Source: Arthrobacter sp. FW306-07-I (GTDB lineage: Bacteria > Actinomycetota > Actinomycetes > Actinomycetales > Micrococcaceae). From it: 64,000 bases of DNA. The stretch is taken from NCBI RefSeq assembly GCF_021800405.1, contig NZ_CP084550.1, forward strand, positions 4,030,001 through 4,094,000. The letters are read 5' to 3'. The translations under genes and the position numbers were made by a program. Each line of letters begins with the position of its first letter. Position 1 is the first letter of the stretch. Positions 1 through 7,668 of the stretch are shown piece by piece. The notes below the pieces were generated by a model. It was not told the DNA's origin and did no database searches. It was given only the letters and a program-made list of their open reading frames with translations.

Positions 1-1
1 G

Positions 2-526
2 AACGAATACGGCCTCACCGCCCAACAGTTCGCCCTCGTCTTCGCCCTCAACGGCGCCGCGCTCGTCCTCTCGGCCCAGCTCAACGCTGCCCTGGTCCGC
101 AAATTCCCGCCGGTCCGCCTCCTGCGCACCGCGCTCGTGGTCCAGCTGGTCCTTGCCCTGCTGCTGCTCGTGGTGGTGGCCACCGGTGCCGGCGGAGCGT
201 TCGGGGTGATAGCCGGACTCTGGCTGGTGCTGTCGATGCAGGGGATGGTCCCGGCGAACGCCTCCGTCCTGGCCCTGCACAATTACGGCCACATGGCGGG
301 AACGGCGGCAGCGGTGATCGGTGCCCTGCAGTCCGGGGTGGCCGGACTGGTCAGCCCCCTGGTGGGGGTCCTGGGCGGAAATTCGCTGTCAATGGTCATT
401 GTCATGATCGGCAGCTGCGCCCTGGCGGTCGCGGTGCTTGCCGTGGGAACTCCCGCGTTCCGGAAGGGCGGCTGGGCAGAAAACGCAGGGCTCGACGACG
501 GCCAGCGCGTCAGTGCCGACGACTAG
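2..526 (+). CDS. Bcr/CflA-type MFS drug efflux transporter, C-terminal part
   Basis: The reading frame is already open at base 2, so the N-terminal half lies outside the window. The visible 174 residues begin NEYGLTAQQFALVFALNGAA and continue through an S-Q-L-N-A motif typical of the second half of Bcr/CflA multidrug effluxers. Alternating hydrophobic stretches fit about five membrane helices. The last twenty or so residues are polar and acidic (LDDGQRVSADD), a cytoplasmic tail. It would export a drug or metabolite using the proton gradient; the substrate cannot be read from the sequence. An internal GTG at 137 is in frame but falls inside a helix and is not the real start. It converges on the cardiolipin synthase gene, with only 18 bp between stops. 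Confidence 0.85.
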   Translation, partial: NEYGLTAQQFALVFALNGAALVLSAQLNAALVRKFPPVRLLRTALVVQLVLALLLLVVVATGAGGAFGVIAGLWLVLSMQGMVPANASVLALHNYGHMAGTAAAVIGALQSGVAGLVSPLVGVLGGNSLSMVIVMIGSCALAVAVLAVGTPAFRKGGWAENAGLDDGQRVSADD

Positions 527-544
527 CTTTACAGCACAGCGCCT

Positions 545-2020
545 CTACTGGACGGTGGCTGTCAGCCGGGCCACGTTGTCCACATACCGCGCCGCGAGCG
601 GCCGCTTGACCCAGTCCGCAAGCTTAAGCTCGTGGGAGATGTCCCGGTAGGTGTCCTCCACCGCCCGCATCTTGTTCACGATGTCCTCGCCCAGGAGCAT
701 CACGGACACCTCAAGGTTCAGCGAGAAGGACCGCATGTCCATGTTGCTGGAGCCCAGGACGGCCACCTCATCGTCGATGGTGAAGTGCTTTGCATGCAGC
801 ACGAACGGAGCCTTGTACAGGTAGATGCGCACGCCGGCTTCGAGGAGGGCCTCGTAGTAGGACCGCTGGGCGTGGTGGACCAGGAACTGGTCGCCCTTCT
901 CGGACACGAACAGCTCCACGTCAACGCCGCGCTGGGCCGCCGTGGTGATGGCGTACAGCAGGGAATCGTCCGGAACGAAGTAGGGGCTGCAGATGGAGAT
1001 CCGGTGCTGCGCCGAGTAGATCAGGGTATTGAACAGGCGCAGGTTGTTTTCGGTGATGAACCCCGGGCCGCTGGGCACCACCTGGGCAGTGATGCCGCCG
1101 GGATGGGGGTCGGAGGGAAGCTGCAGCTGGTGTTCCAGCGAATCGTCGGTTTCGCTCAGCCAGTCGGTGGCGAACACGACGTTCAGGGTGGTGACGATCG
1201 GTCCGCGCAGGCACGCCATCAGCTCCACCCATTCGCGGCCCGCCTTGCGGTGGCGGGGGTTGTTGTAGGAGGGCTCGATCAGGTTCTGTGACCCAGTGAA
1301 CGCGATTTCGCCGTCCACCACCATGATCTTGCGGTGGTTGCGGAGGTCCGGGCGGCGCCACTGGCCGTGGATGGGCAGGAGCGGCAGCATCCGCTTCCAC
1401 TGGATCTTGCCCGCTTTGAGGCGCTTCAGCAGCTTCTTGTAGCCCTTGATACGCAGCGTGCCAATGTGGTCGAAGAGGAGACGGACTTCGACGCCGCGCT
1501 CGGCGGCTTCCTCCAAGGCGGTGAGGAGATCGTTGGTGACGTGGTCCGAGCTCATGATGTAGAACTCGGCATTGACGAACTTCTTCGCCTTCCGCACCGC
1601 CTTAGTCATCTCCAGGATGGAGTCCGGGTAGCCGGGGATGAGGTCCACGGTGTTGCCGTCCACCATGGGCAGCGAACCCAGCGTGCGGTTCAGCTCAGCA
1701 GCGGACTTGACCCACTCGGGGCCGGGATAGTCGCTTTCGACGTCGGAGAGCGACGTGATGCCGGCCCGCACCCGCTCGTTGACCAGCTGCTGCTGCGCGC
1801 GGCGCCGGCTGGAGAGCTGGAAATTGCCGAACAGCAGGAACAGGAGGATGCCCACGAAGGGAATGAAGAAAATCCCCAGCAGCCAGGCCATGGCCGTGGT
1901 GGGGCGTCTGTTGCCGGGAATGATGCCCAGGGCCAGGACCCGGATGGCCAGGTCTACAAAGCCAAGAAGCACCACCACCCACGTCGGCGCGGTGCCGGCA
2001 AGCGAAAAAGGCCACAACAC
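545..2020 (-). CDS. cls: Cardiolipin synthase (phospholipase D superfamily)
   Basis: A 491-residue membrane enzyme that would join two phosphatidylglycerol molecules, or phosphatidylglycerol and CDP-diacylglycerol, into cardiolipin. Two hydrophobic N-terminal helices (residues about 12-65) anchor it. Both HKD catalytic motifs are intact: NHRKIMVVDG at about 228-237 and LHAKHFTIDD at about 408-417, each followed by the usual G-S-x-N segment (GSQNL, GSSNM). Length and order match bacterial cardiolipin synthases. The start is GTG with a GGGAG ribosome site about nine bases upstream. The gene stands alone and diverges from the PabC-like gene. Confidence 0.93.
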   Translation of the reverse strand: MLWPFSLAGTAPTWVVVLLGFVDLAIRVLALGIIPGNRRPTTAMAWLLGIFFIPFVGILLFLLFGNFQLSSRRRAQQQLVNERVRAGITSLSDVESDYPGPEWVKSAAELNRTLGSLPMVDGNTVDLIPGYPDSILEMTKAVRKAKKFVNAEFYIMSSDHVTNDLLTALEEAAERGVEVRLLFDHIGTLRIKGYKKLLKRLKAGKIQWKRMLPLLPIHGQWRRPDLRNHRKIMVVDGEIAFTGSQNLIEPSYNNPRHRKAGREWVELMACLRGPIVTTLNVVFATDWLSETDDSLEHQLQLPSDPHPGGITAQVVPSGPGFITENNLRLFNTLIYSAQHRISICSPYFVPDDSLLYAITTAAQRGVDVELFVSEKGDQFLVHHAQRSYYEALLEAGVRIYLYKAPFVLHAKHFTIDDEVAVLGSSNMDMRSFSLNLEVSVMLLGEDIVNKMRAVEDTYRDISHELKLADWVKRPLAARYVDNVARLTATVQ

Positions 2021-2113
2021 GTCTATAACTCCCGGGAGATTGGGCTCCGGAGGACGGCTTCCGGCCGGGGCACTCTGCCCAGCTTATCCGCGGTGCCGCA
2101 CTAAGCTGGTGCC

Positions 2114-3043
2114 ATGACCTCTCCAGCCCCAGTGGTTCTCCTTTTCCTCGATCCCGCATTTCCTGACGGCAGGGTGGCCGATGCGTCCAAACCCCAGCTG
2201 CTGGTCACGGATCTTGGGGTTACCAGGGGCGACGGCGTCTTCGAAACCATGCTGGCGGTGGGCGGGTCAGTGCGGAAAATGCAGGCCCACCTGGACCGGA
2301 TGGCAGGCTCCGCCGCGGCACTGGACCTGGACATCCCGGACCAGGATGCGTGGCGCCGCGCCATTGCCGCTGCCGTGGCGCGGCACCGGTCAGAGTACCC
2401 GCCCGCCGATCCTGCTGCCGATGAACTGGTGGTCAAGCTTGTGGTGACCCGCGGCGTGGAGGGTGCCCCCGCTCCTACAGCCTGGGTGCAGGCATCGCCC
2501 GCGGGGGCTACCGGCCGCCGGCAGCGTGAAACAGGTATTGACGTCATCCTCCTTGACCGCGGCTACGACAGTGACGTGGCCGAACGGGCGCCCTGGCTGC
2601 TTCTGGGCGCCAAGACGCTTTCCTACGCCGTCAATATGGCCGCGCTCCGCTACGCGCATAAGCAGGGCGCGGACGACGTCATCTTCCTGTCCTCCGATGG
2701 CCGCGTCCTGGAAGGCCCCACGTCCACGGTGCTGCTGGCGCATGTGGGAAAGTCCGACGACGGCACGCCTGTGAAGCGCCTCATCACACCCCAGCTGGAC
2801 AGCGGCATCCTCCCGGGAACCTCCCAGGGCGCGCTTTTCGCTGCCGCCAAGGCGGCGGGCTGGGAGCTGGGTTACGGCCCGCTGGAGCCGCAGGACCTCC
2901 TGGACGCGGATGCGGTCTGGCTGATCTCGAGCGTCCGCCTTCTTGCCCCTGTGAACACGATCGACGGCAAGCAGATCGGCAGCCCGTCCGTCCAGAAGGA
3001 ACTGACCGCCGAGTTGAGCGGACTTTTCGCCGGCATCCACTAG
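2114..3043 (+). CDS. pabC: Aminodeoxychorismate lyase / class IV aminotransferase
   Basis: A 309-residue fold-type IV PLP enzyme. The substrate-loop start GVTRGDGVFETMLA, the PLP lysine in LLGAKTLSYAVNMAA (K167), the D-D-V-I-F-L-S-S-D-G-R-V-L-E-G-P-T-S segment and the late SGILPGTSQGALF cofactor-phosphate loop are all present. The likely reaction is release of pyruvate from 4-amino-4-deoxychorismate to give p-aminobenzoate for folate. Actinobacterial PabC proteins have this length and are usually annotated this way. A D-amino-acid or branched-chain aminotransferase cannot be excluded from sequence alone, since pabA and pabB are not nearby. Start ATG, weak ribosome site. Confidence 0.82.
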   Translation: MTSPAPVVLLFLDPAFPDGRVADASKPQLLVTDLGVTRGDGVFETMLAVGGSVRKMQAHLDRMAGSAAALDLDIPDQDAWRRAIAAAVARHRSEYPPADPAADELVVKLVVTRGVEGAPAPTAWVQASPAGATGRRQRETGIDVILLDRGYDSDVAERAPWLLLGAKTLSYAVNMAALRYAHKQGADDVIFLSSDGRVLEGPTSTVLLAHVGKSDDGTPVKRLITPQLDSGILPGTSQGALFAAAKAAGWELGYGPLEPQDLLDADAVWLISSVRLLAPVNTIDGKQIGSPSVQKELTAELSGLFAGIH

Positions 3044-3103
3044 GCCCTGCAACAGGCGCTTAATCCCTTTTCCCGTTCCCGCATCACCCGTAAGGTGTGG
3101 ACC

Positions 3104-3568
3104 ATGGACTCGCGAAACCTGCCGATCGAAAACCTGTCCTTCGACGACTGCTGGGAACTGCTTGAGAATGACACGGTGGGCAGGCTGGCCATCGTGGTGG
3201 ACGGGCATCCGGAAATCTTCCCCGTGAACTACGTTGTGCACCTGCGCAGCATCGTCTTCCGCACCGCTCCGGGCTCAAAACTTTGGGGCGCCAGGATGGA
3301 GCGGCCGGCGGCGCTGGAAATTGACGGCTACGACCCCTCGACGGAACAGGCCTGGAGCGTAGTGGTTCGGGGCGACACGGAAATTATCGAGGACCAGGCC
3401 GTCCAGGATGCAGTGGACGGACTTGGCCTGGAGCCGTGGCAGCCCGGAGAGAAAGCCAACTATGTCAGGCTGAACGCCAAAGCGTTGACGGGCCGCAGGT
3501 TCCAGGTGAACCGGCCGGATGTCTGGAACACCCGCATCCAGGACCGGCGCCGCGCTTCGTTCGAGTAG
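3104..3568 (+). CDS. Pyridoxamine 5'-phosphate oxidase-fold flavin-binding protein
   Basis: About 154 residues with the split-barrel pattern of the PNPOx-like family: an N-terminal LSFDDCWELLENDTVGRLAIV strand-helix unit, then EIFPVNYVVHLRSIVFRTAPGSKL, the usual flavin-binding beta strands. Such actinobacterial proteins bind FMN, F420 or haem; which one cannot be told here. I prefer ATG 3104 over GTG 3095 because AAGG at 3092-3095 is well spaced for the ATG and overlaps the GTG. It follows pabC by 60 bp in the same direction and may be co-transcribed. It is not the biosynthetic PdxH: it is too short and lacks that enzyme's C-terminal region. Confidence 0.8.
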   Translation: MDSRNLPIENLSFDDCWELLENDTVGRLAIVVDGHPEIFPVNYVVHLRSIVFRTAPGSKLWGARMERPAALEIDGYDPSTEQAWSVVVRGDTEIIEDQAVQDAVDGLGLEPWQPGEKANYVRLNAKALTGRRFQVNRPDVWNTRIQDRRRASFE

Positions 3569-3585
3569 CGGCCGGCGGCGCCTTG

Positions 3586-4290
3586 TCAGGCGTGGGAAGT
3601 TGGACCCTTTCCGGAAAGCTGTGCTTCCAGCCCGGAAAGCAGGATGGTGAGTCCTTGCTCAAGCTCCGCGCCGCCGTCGTATTCTGCAAGCGCCGGAGCC
3701 AGGGCACGCAGCCTGGGAAACTCCTTGGCGGGCAGGCGGTGGAGCCCCAGCCGCAGCAGCACCTCGTTTTCTTCCGGGTCAACGACGTATTCCTGCAGTT
3801 CGTTGAGGATGTGTCCGTAGAGAAAGCCGTAGTAGGCGCGGTAGACATGGAGTGCATCCGCCGGCTGGAACCCCGCGGCCACCAGCAGGGACAGGATCTG
3901 CTCGAGCGGCCGCAGCGTACCCAGGGGCCGTAGTCCCAGCGGCGTGGACAGGGGCCGCGTTACCAGCAGGGGCACTACGTTGGGATGCTGAAGCGCCAGC
4001 GTCCGCAGGTTGTGGGCGATTCTCCGCAGCTGGGCCTTCCAGTCCGGGTCCTCGGGATGGATTCTGAGCTGATTGAGCACCAGTTCCGAGACTCCGTCCA
4101 GCAGGGCTGCCCGGTTTTCCGCGTACCGGTAAAGGCTCATGGGGTCCCTGCCGAGCTCTTGCCCCAGCCGGCGCATGGTCAGGGCCTCCAGGCCTTCGGC
4201 GTCAACGAGTTCCAGGGCCTTGGTTAGCACAACGTCCCGGCTCAGCCGGGTTTTGGGCGAGCGAGGCCCGGAAGCTGCAGTGGAAGTCAT
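3586..4290 (-). CDS. TetR-family transcriptional repressor
   Basis: 234 residues. The N-terminal helix-turn-helix (about 15-60) reads SRDVVLTKALELVDAEGLEALTMRRLGQELGRDPMSLYRYAENRAALLD, the class-A TetR pattern with a DPMSLYRY recognition helix. The remainder resembles the tetracycline-repressor C-terminal ligand and dimer domain. It likely represses its own promoter, because a strong palindrome of TAGTCTAC half-sites lies at 4352-4381, some 60-90 bp upstream of its start. No efflux gene adjoins it apart from the MFS gene about 3 kb away, so the ligand and any further targets are unknown. Confidence 0.88.
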   Translation of the reverse strand: MTSTAASGPRSPKTRLSRDVVLTKALELVDAEGLEALTMRRLGQELGRDPMSLYRYAENRAALLDGVSELVLNQLRIHPEDPDWKAQLRRIAHNLRTLALQHPNVVPLLVTRPLSTPLGLRPLGTLRPLEQILSLLVAAGFQPADALHVYRAYYGFLYGHILNELQEYVVDPEENEVLLRLGLHRLPAKEFPRLRALAPALAEYDGGAELEQGLTILLSGLEAQLSGKGPTSHA

Positions 4291-4351
4291 GGATTGGTCC
4301 TCGCCCCGCCGGCGGTGGTCCCGGAGTTATTCAAGACGGTTGCCTCACTTG

Positions 4352-4381
4352 TAGTCTACGAGTAAAGTCTACAGTGTAGAC
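4352..4381. promoter_or_regulatory. Probable TetR operator (three TAGTCTAC-like half-sites)
   Basis: GTCTACAGTGTAGAC at 4367-4381 is a perfect 15-bp odd palindrome. A further copy of AGTCTAC lies 14 bp upstream (4353-4359), so the element holds two direct half-sites and one inverted. It sits in the divergent space between the TetR gene and the small gene at 4518. This is the arrangement expected of an autoregulatory operator; binding itself is inferred. Confidence 0.6.
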
Positions 4382-4517
4382 AAGCGGTGAGAGCGCTGTT
4401 CGTCCCCTCAGTCTCAGCCGGGGATGGACTATATACCCCGATCGCCCCCGTGCAGGGGATCGCGGTTTGCTGTTGTAGCCACACGGCAGCGCCGAGCACT
4501 TAGCGAAGGGAGCCGTC

Positions 4518-4772
4518 ATGGCTAACTCGCAGTTCGATCTGTTCCTCCACGAAGCAACCTATTCCGATCATGTATCCGATTCCAGCCTGAACCGGGACCG
4601 CCTCTACGGGCTGTACACCAGCTGGTGCGTGATCAATCAGCAGCCGCTCGGCAGCGAATCCACTTTTTGGTCAGCCATGAAGCACAGGATCAACCCCGGG
4701 CACAACCGACTCCGCATGAAGGGTCCAGCTGCGGCCGACTACATCCTCACCAGCTATCCGGGGCTTGTCTAG
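4518..4772 (+). CDS. Small hypothetical protein resembling a primase C-terminal DNA-binding domain
   Basis: 84 residues, ATG start with an AAGGGAG ribosome site seven bases upstream. I do not recognise it as a named family. The core RLYGLYTSWCVINQQPLGSE, then STFWSAMKHRI and RLRMKGPAAADYI, follows the spacing seen in the winged-helix tail of phage and plasmid D5/P4-type primases (aromatic-x-x-W-C, then P-L, then F-x-x-x-M/L-x-x-R). No primase, helicase or phage gene is nearby, so this would be a free-standing domain. It has no signal peptide or membrane segment. A strong terminator follows. Function unknown. Confidence 0.7.
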   Translation: MANSQFDLFLHEATYSDHVSDSSLNRDRLYGLYTSWCVINQQPLGSESTFWSAMKHRINPGHNRLRMKGPAAADYILTSYPGLV

Positions 4773-4816
4773 CTTCCCCGGCCCGCCTTGGGGCACCCCC
4801 TGGGCGCACGAACACA

Positions 4817-4847
4817 TGCTGTGGCACTCCGGTGCCACGGCATTTTT
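4817..4847 (+). terminator. Intrinsic terminator
   Basis: An 11-bp stem TGCTGTGGCAC / GTGCCACGGCA with a four-base loop is followed directly by TTTTT. It ends the transcript of the small gene at 4518 and separates it from the convergent OpgC-type gene. Confidence 0.8.
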
Positions 4848-4898
4848 CGTGCCCTGAAGCAGCCGCGGCCAAGGTTGAAGAGCGCGTCCCCGCCTGGG

Positions 4899-5861
4899 CT
4901 AGGTAGGGATGATCCGGAAGAGGAACCTGGTGCGCACCATCACCCACAGCAGTCCCAGGACCACGGCATAGGCCGCGGTGTTGAGGAAGATACTCTGCTG
5001 CTGCAACGCCGGAATATTGGCTACGACGGCGATCAGCAGCACATGCATGATGAACACGTAGAGCGTGGCCCGGCCCAGTGGAATCAGGAACCAGCCCAGC
5101 GCCCGCTGCACCGGCTTCCAGTAAGCGCTGAGGAATGCGTAGGCCGCCACCACCAGGACCATGACATTAAGCAGGCGGCCGGGAGCCAGGTACGTGCGGC
5201 CGAAGAGTGCGTCATACATGGCGCGGTATACGCCGTCCGGCATGAGCGCCATGCGGACGTCGTAGTTGTTCGCCAGGTAGGGATTGCCCCAGGACAGGAA
5301 AGCCAGCGCGAACGCCGCCGCGGTGCAGGCAACCACCACCCACGTATGCCTCGACAGCCCGGCAACGACGGCACGGCGGTGATAGCCGGCAACCAGCCCC
5401 AGCACGAACAGCACCTGCCACACCAGCAGGGGGAAGGAGTCCTCGAACTGCGACGGCAGGACCCGGAACCTGGTCACGGCACCAACTGCATACACTGCAA
5501 GGGTCGCGGCCAGCACCCAGACGGCCTTTCCGCGGTTCAATGCGGCCAGGATCAGCGGGCTGACCAGCAAGAGCACCACGTAGAGGCCCATGACGTTGAA
5601 TTGCCAGGGCCCAAACTGCAGCAGCACGATGGCCGGCAGCACCTGGGGCGGCACGGGGAACTGGAACAAGGACGACATGCCCGCATAGAGGTCGTAGGTC
5701 CGGCCGGCACCGTTGTGCCCGGCGCCGCCGGTTCCCTGGTCCACGAAGGTTGTGAGCGCCTCGGCGTGGAAGAACGGGAGCAGGGACAGCAGGAAGACCC
5801 CGATCAGCACGGCGAGCGCCGTCAGGTAGAGCTTGCCTGCGCGGCGTGACGTGAGGTCCAA
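4899..5861 (-). CDS. OpgC-type membrane protein, C-terminal portion downstream of an in-frame amber stop
   Basis: About 320 residues with eight or so hydrophobic segments (for example LYLTALAVLIGVFLLSLLPF, NVMGLYVVLLLVSPLILAAL), matching the body of OpgC/acyltransferase-3-like proteins that transfer succinyl or acyl groups to glycans. It is in the same frame as the 5895-7358 ORF and is separated only by TAG at 5895-5897 plus eleven sense codons (GPKAKEDFGRV). Ignoring the TAG, the two parts make one continuous 819-residue protein. TTG at 5859-5861 could restart translation, but the nearest GGAGG lies about 14 bases upstream, which is long. Most likely this is the back half of an interrupted gene. 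If readthrough, reversion or re-initiation occurs, it may still be made. Confidence 0.7.
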   Translation of the reverse strand: MDLTSRRAGKLYLTALAVLIGVFLLSLLPFFHAEALTTFVDQGTGGAGHNGAGRTYDLYAGMSSLFQFPVPPQVLPAIVLLQFGPWQFNVMGLYVVLLLVSPLILAALNRGKAVWVLAATLAVYAVGAVTRFRVLPSQFEDSFPLLVWQVLFVLGLVAGYHRRAVVAGLSRHTWVVVACTAAAFALAFLSWGNPYLANNYDVRMALMPDGVYRAMYDALFGRTYLAPGRLLNVMVLVVAAYAFLSAYWKPVQRALGWFLIPLGRATLYVFIMHVLLIAVVANIPALQQQSIFLNTAAYAVVLGLLWVMVRTRFLFRIIPT

Positions 5862-5894
5862 AACCCGGCCGAAGTCCTCCTTTGCCTTGGGCCC

Positions 5895-5897
5895 CTA
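5895..5897 (-). other. In-frame amber codon interrupting the GH26-like/OpgC gene
   Basis: On the minus strand the codons read GGC ATG GTG TAG GGG CCC AAG: the conserved OpgC helix FSGLVVGMV is cut and the frame then continues as GPKAKED. A TAC to TAG change (tyrosine to stop) is the simplest origin. The TAG is codon 488 counted from the ATG at 7358. Confidence 0.85.
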
Positions 5898-7358
5898 CAC
5901 CATGCCCACCACCAGTCCGGAGAAGAGGACGAACAGCTCTGCGCCTGACACGAAGCCCACGGCCTCCTGCGTGAGCAACTGGAACAGCGAGGCCATGCCC
6001 AGGTGGTTGACCACCACGAAGACGATGGCCATTCCGCGCAGCAGGTCAACGCGCGAGTCCCTGGTGGAAGGATCCTGGTAGCTCCAGGCTGTGGCTGCAT
6101 TGATTCTGCGCGGAACCTGCCACAGGGCCACCAGGAGGATGACCATGGCGGCGGCAACAGTCCAGGCAGCAGGCCCGGACAGGGTGTTGGCGCGGACATA
6201 AGTGCCGGTGGGTGCCTGATCGGTGACAGGGCCGGTCACCATCGGGGAGGCCTTCAGCCTGTCCCCCGCGGCCTTGGCAATGTCCGGGTTTCCGGTGAGC
6301 AGCCAGCTGATGCTCGCCACGCCGGTGTCCCTGGTGCTGGTGCGTTCGTCCCATACGACGGCGGCCGTGCGTGCGAACTCCGGAGAGGTGGCAGTTCCCA
6401 CCACCTGGTCCCACCAGCCGGTTTTGATGCCGGCTTCGGGCGCGCCGCCGGTTGAAGGGCTGTAGAACGCCGCGGTCTGCAGGAGGAAAGGCTTCCTGCG
6501 CCCCTCCGAGTAGGTGGCGTAGAAGTTTTCGCTTCCGGAGGCTGTCAGCATCTCCTCAAGCTCACCGGCCCGCGGCAAAGTGTTGACGGCGGCCCCGCCG
6601 GCGGTGTCGTCGTGGTAGGCGGCCAGGCCCACCCAGTCCACGGCGTCGTCACCCGGGTAGTAGGGTGCGTAGGCGTTGTCGCTTCCGGTCCAGGCCCCGT
6701 CCCCGTTGGTGTCCAGGAGCGCGAACCCCTCACTTCCTGGCTGCGGCGCATTCCGGCTCCGGTCAAAGGGGTAGTCCTTGCCCAGGTAAGGCGCCCACAC
6801 CATGGCGGCCCGGCCGCCGTCGTACTTCTTGAATGCCCTGGACACCTCCTGGAAAGCCTGGCGGTACTCGGCGGACTGCTGGCCCCAACCCACCCAGCTT
6901 GTGTTCATGTCAGGGGCGAACCGGATCAGCAGCTGGCTCTTGAACCCGGATGTGAGAGTGTGCACCTGCTGCGCAAAGGCTTCGGCTTCTGCAGTGCCGA
7001 GCTGGTCCAGCGGCACCGAGGGCTTGACCGTAAGCAGGGCGTGGGCACCTTTGGCTGCGGCCTGCTGCAGGAAGCCGTCGACGTCGTTCCGTTCGGAATC
7101 ACGGAACGGAAGGGTGATGTCGTGGCCGAAGACAGCAGGGGTGGCGCCCAGCCGGTCACTGAAGCCTGCAGCGGTATCCTCGCCCCACTCGAGCACCGCA
7201 CCCAGCCACGGCTTGCCGCTGTCGGGTGCAGCCTGCGCCGGACCTGCCGGCGCCAGCACGGCCAGGAAGGCGATGACGATGGCCGCTAGAAAGGCAGCCA
7301 CAGAGCGCGGACGGTTTACGTGGCTGGTGGCGCGGTGATGCGATGTGATTGCCCGCAT
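5895..7358 (-). CDS. Secreted GH26-like domain fused to the first helices of OpgC (truncated by amber stop)
   Basis: 487 residues from the ATG at 7356-7358. The frame is open further upstream to 7646, but the signal peptide starts here: an arginine-rich n-region, then SVAAFLAAIVIAFLAVLAPA and an AQA cleavage site near residue 44. Residues about 45-350 look like a GH26/mannanase barrel: LLIRFAPDMNTSWVGWG, AMVWAPYLGKDYPF, YYPGDDAVDWVGLAAYHDD. An EF-hand-like loop DTNGDGAWTGSDN suggests calcium binding. The usual acid Glu of the H-E-M-N motif is Asp here, and no E-F-G nucleophile strand is seen (KPFLLQTAAFYSP), so hydrolysis is doubtful. After one helix comes DSRVDLLRGMAIVFVVVNHLG, the OpgC N-terminus. 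Intact, it would span the membrane and act on cell-envelope glycan. Confidence 0.75.
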   Translation of the reverse strand: MRAITSHHRATSHVNRPRSVAAFLAAIVIAFLAVLAPAGPAQAAPDSGKPWLGAVLEWGEDTAAGFSDRLGATPAVFGHDITLPFRDSERNDVDGFLQQAAAKGAHALLTVKPSVPLDQLGTAEAEAFAQQVHTLTSGFKSQLLIRFAPDMNTSWVGWGQQSAEYRQAFQEVSRAFKKYDGGRAAMVWAPYLGKDYPFDRSRNAPQPGSEGFALLDTNGDGAWTGSDNAYAPYYPGDDAVDWVGLAAYHDDTAGGAAVNTLPRAGELEEMLTASGSENFYATYSEGRRKPFLLQTAAFYSPSTGGAPEAGIKTGWWDQVVGTATSPEFARTAAVVWDERTSTRDTGVASISWLLTGNPDIAKAAGDRLKASPMVTGPVTDQAPTGTYVRANTLSGPAAWTVAAAMVILLVALWQVPRRINAATAWSYQDPSTRDSRVDLLRGMAIVFVVVNHLGMASLFQLLTQEAVGFVSGAELFVLFSGLVVGMV

Positions 7359-7535
7359 GCTGACAAGGACCCCCGGTACTCTTTGCTCTGCTGCCCGTTG
7401 CTTAGGCGACGGGGTGGTGCCCCCGGTAAGAACTTTATCCGGCGGCCGGCCCGTGCGTATCGCCTGGCCGTCCGGTGAATTACGGAACATGACGACGGCG
7501 GCGGTGCGGCCTGGGAGCGCAGGTGTTACGTTTTT

Positions 7536-7622
7536 GGGGAGTAATGAGTACCGGTGTGAAGCCCTGACTGGCCGGTCGGCAACCCTCCCTTTCGCGGCGG
7601 GGTGCCTCAGGTGAATACTCGG
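7536..7622 (+). promoter_or_regulatory. SAM-IV-like riboswitch
   Basis: The leader of the metZ operon carries the conserved blocks of the actinobacterial SAM-IV class in order: a closing stem GAGTA (7539-7543) with TACTC (7616-7620), ATGAGT, GAAGCCCTGACTGGC, CGGCAACCCTCC, GCGGCGGGGTGCC and a terminal GGTGA. SAM-IV riboswitches repress methionine and sulfur genes when S-adenosylmethionine is plentiful. About 46 bases separate it from the first start codon, enough for control of translation. The remaining upstream stretch (7359-7535) has no gene and must hold the promoter. Confidence 0.8.
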
Positions 7623-7668
7623 CATATCGACCGATTCGAGCTGCAAGCGTGAAAGAAGGAGATCCGTC

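Noticed and set aside
7359..7646. N-terminal extension of the GH26-like ORF by 96 codons
   Set aside because: It overlaps the SAM riboswitch on the other strand, is rich in Arg/Pro without homologous features, and the signal peptide starts at ATG 7358.
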